A stretch of DNA of 64,000 nt, taken from contig CAKULE010000008.1 of the NCBI GenBank assembly GCA_934667095.1, forward strand, positions 40,981-104,980, in the 5' to 3' direction. Position numbers and translations under genes: made by a program. How positions within the stretch are numbered: the stretch's first letter is position 1; each line of letters starts with the position of its first letter. The DNA comes from an uncultured Oscillospiraceae bacterium (lineage in GTDB: Bacteria > Bacillota > Clostridia > Oscillospirales > Oscillospiraceae). Below the pieces are notes generated by a model. The model did not search any database and had not been told where the DNA came from. It saw nothing but the letters and a program-made list of their open reading frames with translations. Shown in pieces: positions 59,288-64,000 of this stretch.

Positions 59288-59466
59288 TTTCAGCAGCGTT
59301 CCAGAGAGCAGTTCCCTCCTGCTCTTCCCCCTCCGCCGGAACGCTCCGTTTCCTTAAACCGGCCGGGGCGCCGCCGGGAGGACTTCCCTCTTCCTCCCGG
59401 CGGTCCGGCACCCCGCTATACTTTCCACCAATACCGCCGCGCAGGTGCGGCAGACAGGAGGCCGGT

Positions 59467-60048
59467 ATGGGCTATCGTGAGCTCGGAAACATTGATGAAC
59501 GCATCCTGACCACCATCATCCAGATGGGTGCCAGAGAGGGCGTGGAAAATATCTCCTCCAAGAAGGTCGCCAAAGAGCTCTGCATCTCCAGCGGCACTAT
59601 TTTCAACAAGTTCCCCACCATGCGGGACGCGCTGGACGCCGCGGCTCAGTCTGTCTCCAAGCCCCGCCGGGAGAGCGTCCTGCGCATGGCGCAGGAGCAT
59701 CTGGCCATCGACCAGATCTACGACCGGATGCTGGAATACCTGCTGGCTGATCCCTCCGGCACGCTGTACTACATCTCGTACACCAATTTCTTCGGCCCCG
59801 TCGCCAAGCCGCAGGAGGCTCCCTCGGCGGACTCCATCGCGCTGGCCCGGTCTGTCTTTGCCGATCAGGCCAAAGACTTGACCGACAGTCAGGTCCTGCT
59901 GCTGTGGGACTATGTGAACTCCATGGCCATGGGCTATGCAGAGAAATTTCTCCACGGCTATCTGCCCCGGGACCCCGGCACCAAGGCCTTCATCCATCGG
60001 ATGGTGTTTGACGGTGCGCGGCATCTGGCCCCAGAGGGGCCCCAGTAA
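59467..60048 (+). CDS. TetR/AcrR-family regulator
   Basis: A 193-residue regulator. Its N-terminal helix-turn-helix reads ILTTIIQMGAREGVENISSKKVAKELCISSGTIF (continuing NKFPTMRDAL), and the C-terminal part is a helical ligand domain. ATG 59467 has AGGAGG five bases upstream; the longer open frame contains proline-rich noise. It is the only gene downstream of the riboswitch and so probably its target. Regulated genes are unknown. Confidence 0.87.
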   Translation: MGYRELGNIDERILTTIIQMGAREGVENISSKKVAKELCISSGTIFNKFPTMRDALDAAAQSVSKPRRESVLRMAQEHLAIDQIYDRMLEYLLADPSGTLYYISYTNFFGPVAKPQEAPSADSIALARSVFADQAKDLTDSQVLLLWDYVNSMAMGYAEKFLHGYLPRDPGTKAFIHRMVFDGARHLAPEGPQ

Positions 60049-60055
60049 ACCAAAA

Positions 60056-60092
60056 AACAGGGCCCGCCGTCCATCGGACGGCGGGCCCTGTT
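60056..60092. terminator. Bidirectional terminator between TetR gene and eno
   Basis: A 17-bp stem (60056-60072 with 60076-60092, loop ATC) with A-run on the left and T-rich right flank. Confidence 0.9.
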
Positions 60093-60102
60093 CTTTCTCT
60101 GC

Positions 60103-61404
60103 TTACTTCAGGTTGAAGAACGCGTCCTTGCCAAGGTACTGCGCCGCCTCGCCCAGCTCCTCCTCGATGCGGAGCAGCTGGTTGTACTTGGCCACCCGGT
60201 CGGTGCGGCTGGGGGCGCCGGTCTTGATCTGACCGGCGTTCACGCCCACCACGATGTCGGCAATGGTGGTGTCCTCGGTCTCGCCGGAGCGGTGGGAGAC
60301 CACGGCGGTGTAGCCCGCCCGGTTGGCCTTCTGGATGGTGTCCAGCGTCTCGGTCAGGGTGCCGATCTGGTTGACCTTGATGAGCACGGAGTTGGCCACC
60401 TTCAGGTCCAGACCCTTCTGCACCCGCGCGGCGTTGGTGACGAACAGGTCATCGCCCACCAGCTGGACCCGGTCGCCCAACGCCTCGGTGAGCATGGCCC
60501 AGCCCTCCCAATCGTCCTCGCCCATGCAGTCCTCCATGGAGATGATGGGGTAGTGGTCGGCGAAGTTCTTCCACATGGCCACCATCTCCTGACGGGTCAT
60601 GGTGGTGCCGGCCTTGGGCAGGGTGTAGGTGCCGTCCTCATGGTTGTACCAGTCGGACACGGCGGCATCCATGGCGATCTTGAAGTCCTCACCGGGCTTG
60701 TAGCCCGCCCGCTCGATGGCGGCAACAATGCACTTGAAGGCGTCCTCGTCCTTCTCAAGGTTGGGGGCGTAGCCGCCCTCGTCGCCCACGCCGGCGGCGG
60801 GGGTGCCATTCTCCTTCAGGACGGTCTTGAGCGTGTGGAACACCTCGGCGCACATCCGCAGGGCCTCGTGCCAGCTCTCAGCACCCACAGGCATGATCAT
60901 GAACTCCTGAATATCCACGTTGTTGGTGGCGTGGGCACCGCCGTTCAGAATGTTCATCATGGGCACAGGCAGGACCTTGGCGTTCACCCCGCCGATATAG
61001 TTGTAGAGGCTGGTGCCCAGGCTCTCGGCCGCCGCCTTGGCGCAGGCCAGAGACGCGCCCAGAATGGCATTGGCGCCCAGACGGGCCTTGTTGGGGGTGC
61101 CGTCCAGTTCGATGAGCAGCTTGTCGATGGCGGGCTGATCCAGCGCGTTCATGCCGATGAGGGCCTCGGCGATCTCGGTGTTCACATTGGACACGGCCTT
61201 CAGCACGCCCTTGCCCTGATAACGGCCCTTGTCGCCGTCGCGGAGCTCGCAGGCCTCGTACACGCCGGTAGAAGCGCCGGAGGGCACCGCCGCGCGGCCT
61301 ATGGTGCCGTCATCCAGCACCACCTCCACCTCCACGGTGGGGTTGCCCCGGGAGTCCAGGATCTCACGGCCGATCACGTCAACGATCTCGATCATACTCT
61401 TCAT
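60103..61404 (-). CDS. eno: Enolase
   Basis: A 433-residue glycolytic enzyme converting 2-phosphoglycerate to phosphoenolpyruvate with Mg2+. Landmarks: REILDSRGNPTVEVEV, AVPSGASTGVYEACELRD, the metal ligands in ISMEDCMGEDDW and QLVGDDLFVTN, catalytic Lys in VLIKVNQIGTLTET, and SHRSGETEDT. AAGGAG lies before ATG 61404. Last gene of the glycolytic run. Confidence 0.98.
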   Translation of the reverse strand: MKSMIEIVDVIGREILDSRGNPTVEVEVVLDDGTIGRAAVPSGASTGVYEACELRDGDKGRYQGKGVLKAVSNVNTEIAEALIGMNALDQPAIDKLLIELDGTPNKARLGANAILGASLACAKAAAESLGTSLYNYIGGVNAKVLPVPMMNILNGGAHATNNVDIQEFMIMPVGAESWHEALRMCAEVFHTLKTVLKENGTPAAGVGDEGGYAPNLEKDEDAFKCIVAAIERAGYKPGEDFKIAMDAAVSDWYNHEDGTYTLPKAGTTMTRQEMVAMWKNFADHYPIISMEDCMGEDDWEGWAMLTEALGDRVQLVGDDLFVTNAARVQKGLDLKVANSVLIKVNQIGTLTETLDTIQKANRAGYTAVVSHRSGETEDTTIADIVVGVNAGQIKTGAPSRTDRVAKYNQLLRIEEELGEAAQYLGKDAFFNLK

Positions 61405-61479
61405 AATTCTATCTCCTTTTCACTTTCTCACACATTCTCTCAGGTCAGACAGACAGTTCCGGCAGACCCGGAACGGGGT

Positions 61480-63003
61480 TTACTTTACGATCAGGCTCTC
61501 GCCGGTCATGGCCTCCGGCTTGCGCAGGCCCATCAGGTCCAGCATGGTGGGGGCCAGATCAGCCAGACGACCATCCCGCAGCTTCACGTCCGCGCCCACC
61601 ACACAGCAGGGCACCAGATTGGTGGTGTGGGCGGTGAAGGGAGTGCCGTCCTCGCTGAGCATATGCTCGGCGTTGCCGTGGTCGGCGGTGATGATAGACA
61701 CGCCGCCCAGCGCCGCCGTGGCGGCCACTACCCTGGCCACGCCGTCGTCCACGGCCTCAACGGCCTTCACCGCCGCGTCAAACACGCCGGTGTGGCCCAC
61801 CATGTCGCAGTTGGCAAAGTTCAGGATGACCACGTCATACCTGCCGCTCTCGATGCGGCGGACGGCCTCCTCCGCCACGGAGGGCTCGCTCATCTCGGGC
61901 TGCAGATCGTAGGTAGCCACCTTGGGGGAGGGAATCAGGCAGCGGTCCTCCCCGGGGAAGGTGCGCTCCACCCCGCCGTTGAAGAAGAAGGTCACGTGGG
62001 CGTACTTCTCGGTCTCGGCGATGCGCAGCTGGGTCATGCCCAGCCGGGCAATATACTCGCCGAAGATGTCGTGAAGTTCCTCCCGAGGATAGGCCACGGA
62101 CACGTTGGGCATGGCCGCGTCGTACTCGGTGGTGCAGACGTACTGCACGGGGAAGAAGCCCTTCTGCCGCAGGAAGCCGGAGAAGTCCGGGTCCACAAAG
62201 GCGCGGGTGATCTCCCGGGCGCGATCCGGGCGGAAATTGAAGAAGATCACGCTGTCGCCTTCGCTCACGGCGGCGTCCTTCCGGCACACCACGGGCACCA
62301 CAAACTCGTCGGTGACGCCGTTGTCGTAGGATCGCTGCACCGCGGCGGCGGGGTCGGCCTCAAAGGGTCCCTCGCCGAGGGCGATGGCGTTGTAGGCCTT
62401 CTCCACCCGGTCCCAGCGGTTATCCCGGTCCATGGCGTAGTAGCGGCCCATGACGGTGGCGATCTGCCCCACGCCCAACTCCTTCAGATAGGACTGGAGC
62501 CGCTCCACAAACCCTTTCCCGGAGGCGGGGGGCACGTCCCGGCCATCCAGGAAGCAGTGGACGTATACGCGGGTCAGCCCCCGCTCCTTGGCCATGCGCA
62601 GCAGGGCAAACAGGTGCTCGATGTGGGAGTGGACGCCGCCGTCACTGAGCAGACCGTACAGGTGGAGGGCAGTACCCTTCGCCTTGCAGGCGTCCATGGC
62701 GGCCACATAGGCGGGGTTGCGGAAGAAGCCGCCTTCTTTGATGTCCAGCGAGATGCGGGGCAGGTCCTGAAATACCACCCGGCCCGCGCCGATGTTGGTG
62801 TGGCCCACCTCGGAGTTGCCCATCTGGCCCTCAGGCAGACCCACGTCCAACCCGGACGCGGACAGGCGGCAGCAGGGATTTTTCGCAAAGATGCGGTCTA
62901 AGTTCGGCTTTCTGGCGGCGGCAATGGCGTTGTCGCCGGGGCGGTCTGCGGGCGCAATGCCGAAGCCGTCCATAATGATCAGCGTTGTTGGTGTTTTGCT
63001 CAT
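61480..63003 (-). CDS. gpmI: 2,3-bisphosphoglycerate-independent phosphoglycerate mutase
   Basis: A 507-residue Mn-dependent mutase of the alkaline phosphatase superfamily. LIIMDGFGIAP carries the first metal Asp, MGNSEVGHTNIGAGR holds the phospho-serine, and ITADHGNAEHML the second metal group. It interconverts 3- and 2-phosphoglycerate between the Pgk and Eno steps; spore-formers use this pH-sensitive type. 75 bp before eno. Confidence 0.97.
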   Translation of the reverse strand: MSKTPTTLIIMDGFGIAPADRPGDNAIAAARKPNLDRIFAKNPCCRLSASGLDVGLPEGQMGNSEVGHTNIGAGRVVFQDLPRISLDIKEGGFFRNPAYVAAMDACKAKGTALHLYGLLSDGGVHSHIEHLFALLRMAKERGLTRVYVHCFLDGRDVPPASGKGFVERLQSYLKELGVGQIATVMGRYYAMDRDNRWDRVEKAYNAIALGEGPFEADPAAAVQRSYDNGVTDEFVVPVVCRKDAAVSEGDSVIFFNFRPDRAREITRAFVDPDFSGFLRQKGFFPVQYVCTTEYDAAMPNVSVAYPREELHDIFGEYIARLGMTQLRIAETEKYAHVTFFFNGGVERTFPGEDRCLIPSPKVATYDLQPEMSEPSVAEEAVRRIESGRYDVVILNFANCDMVGHTGVFDAAVKAVEAVDDGVARVVAATAALGGVSIITADHGNAEHMLSEDGTPFTAHTTNLVPCCVVGADVKLRDGRLADLAPTMLDLMGLRKPEAMTGESLIVK

Positions 63004-63089
63004 AGATTCATCCTCTTATACAGGCAGCACGTTTCACAAGCGGTCGGGACTCCGGTCCATCCGGACTGCTCCCGGGCGCTCGGCGCTTC

Positions 63090-63860
63090 TTACTGATTCG
63101 CGGCATTGATGATGGCCATGAAGTCCTCAGGCTTCAGGGCCGCACCGCCGATGAGGCCGCCGTCGATGTCGGGCTGGGCCAACAGCTCGGCGGCGTTCTT
63201 GGCGTTCATGGACCCGCCGTACTGGATGGTGACGGCACGGGCCACACGGGCGCCGTACTTCTTGCGGATGATGGCACGGATGTGGGTGCAGACGGCCCCG
63301 GCCTCCTCAGCGGTGGCAGTCTTGCCGGTGCCGATGGCCCAGATGGGCTCGTAGGCGATGACCACCCTGCGCATCTGGCTGTCGCTCAGGCCGGCCACGG
63401 CGGTCTTCACCTGATAGGTGATGAGCTCCTCGGTCACGCCCAGCTCCCGCTGCTCAAGGCTCTCGCCCACGCAGACGATGGGGCGCAGATTGCCGTCCAG
63501 CGCGGCCTTCACCTTCTTGTTCACGTCCAGATCGGTCTCGTTATAGTACTGGCGGCGCTCGGAGTGACCCACGATCACGTACTTGGCGCCCACGTCCTTC
63601 AGCATCTCCACCGTGACCTCGCCGGTAAAGGCACCGTGGTCCGCATAGTGGCAGGTCTCGCCGCCGATCTCCAGCTTGGCGTCCTTGAAGGCCTTCACGG
63701 CCCCGCTGACGTTCACGCCGGGGACGCACAGGACCACCTCGCACCAGCGGTGCTTACCCAGCATGGGCTTGAGTTCTTCAGCAAAGGCGCGGGTCTCAGT
63801 GAGGGTCTTGTTCATCTTCCAGTTGCCCGCGATGATAGTCTTGCGATATTTCAAATTCAT
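63090..63860 (-). CDS. tpiA: Triosephosphate isomerase
   Basis: A 256-residue TIM barrel interconverting DHAP and glyceraldehyde 3-phosphate. IAGNWKMNKT contains the substrate Asn and Lys, VIVGHSERR the electrophilic His, and IAYEPIWAIGTGKTAT the catalytic Glu and loop 6; GGLIGGAALK is the phosphate site. Confidence 0.98.
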   Translation of the reverse strand: MNLKYRKTIIAGNWKMNKTLTETRAFAEELKPMLGKHRWCEVVLCVPGVNVSGAVKAFKDAKLEIGGETCHYADHGAFTGEVTVEMLKDVGAKYVIVGHSERRQYYNETDLDVNKKVKAALDGNLRPIVCVGESLEQRELGVTEELITYQVKTAVAGLSDSQMRRVVIAYEPIWAIGTGKTATAEEAGAVCTHIRAIIRKKYGARVARAVTIQYGGSMNAKNAAELLAQPDIDGGLIGGAALKPEDFMAIINAANQ

Positions 63861-63928
63861 AGTGTTTGTGCTCCTTTTTCTACTTTACACTCTTCCTGCG
63901 GGGCGCAGCGCCCCATATTGTTCTTCCT

Positions 63929-64000
63929 TTATTTATCCAGCAGGCAGGCCACGCCCGGCAGCTCGATGCCCTCCAGAAACTCCAGCGATGCGCCGCCGCC
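63929..64000 (-). CDS. pgk: Phosphoglycerate kinase, C-terminal end (partial)
   Basis: The last 23 codons (GGGASLEFLEGIELPGVACL, then LDK and TAA) match the end of bacterial phosphoglycerate kinase, including the GGGASLEFLEG block. The gene continues past the window edge and leads the pgk-tpiA-gpmI-eno order. Confidence 0.92.
   Translation of the reverse strand, partial: GGGASLEFLEGIELPGVACLLDK

Overview
The window looks like chromosome from a GC-rich, spore-forming, gut-type clostridium of the Oscillospiraceae (Flavonifractor / Pseudoflavonifractor / Lawsonibacter neighbourhood). The evidence is a spoIIR gene, clostridial AGGAGG ribosome sites, sigma-70 promoters of TTGACA-17-TATAAT type, a phloretin-hydrolase-like protein, a butyrate/acetoacetate-type gene cluster and a eukaryote-like NADP isocitrate dehydrogenase. 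This placement is inferred from gene content; no 16S gene is present.

Layout. (1) 129-9914, minus strand: one probable ten-gene operon with a tryptophan-synthase-beta-like protein, two alpha-like proteins, a complete peptide-type ABC importer, a DAPG/phloretin-hydrolase-like protein and a HAD phosphatase. It starts at a clear promoter (9971-9999) and ends at a strong terminator (88-127). Divergently placed are an APH-type kinase and a SorC-family regulator (10309-12215). Together they look like an uptake-and-cleavage pathway for an unknown, possibly aromatic, substrate, and this is the best candidate for an undescribed system. (2) 12274-24481: housekeeping genes (rRNA methylase, tRNA-Thr, spoIIR, ispE, an Lrp/aminotransferase/ThrH/DUF1015 operon, icd, a DUF975 protein and a P-type ATPase). 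(3) 24647-29640: a BlaI/M56 signalling pair whose receptor carries a predicted beta-propeller sensor, plus a lipoprotein. (4) 29980-31108: small regulators, a miniaturised HTH locus behind a TA-repeat promoter, and tRNA-Ala(GGC). (5) 31260-40890: a sigma-54-controlled beta-keto-acid/short-chain fatty acid cluster (SDR, thiolase, small membrane protein, AtoE, BKACE; divergent activator and CoA-transferase) followed by a sodium-coupled transporter that appears to have lost its start codon.

(6) 40990-45638: a 4.6-kb integrative element in a second tRNA-Ala(GGC) gene, bounded by a 63-bp direct repeat. It carries a tyrosine integrase, an SLH-domain secreted protein, a second HTH/TA-repeat locus, and two genes each interrupted by one in-frame TAG. 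(7) 45775-58928: exonuclease III, tRNA-Leu(GAG), an orphan 275-residue protein, a YhhN membrane protein, type I asparaginase, a LacI-controlled sugar ABC importer without its ATPase, a beta-CASP metallo-hydrolase, a DUF362/LysR divergent pair and tRNA-Leu(CAA). (8) 59108-60048: a c-di-GMP-I-type riboswitch with terminator upstream of a TetR-family regulator. (9) 60103-64000: the lower-glycolysis run eno, gpmI, tpiA and the end of pgk, all on the minus strand.

No IS element, CRISPR array, rRNA gene or replication origin was seen. All assignments come from reading the sequence and remembered family motifs; no database search was run.
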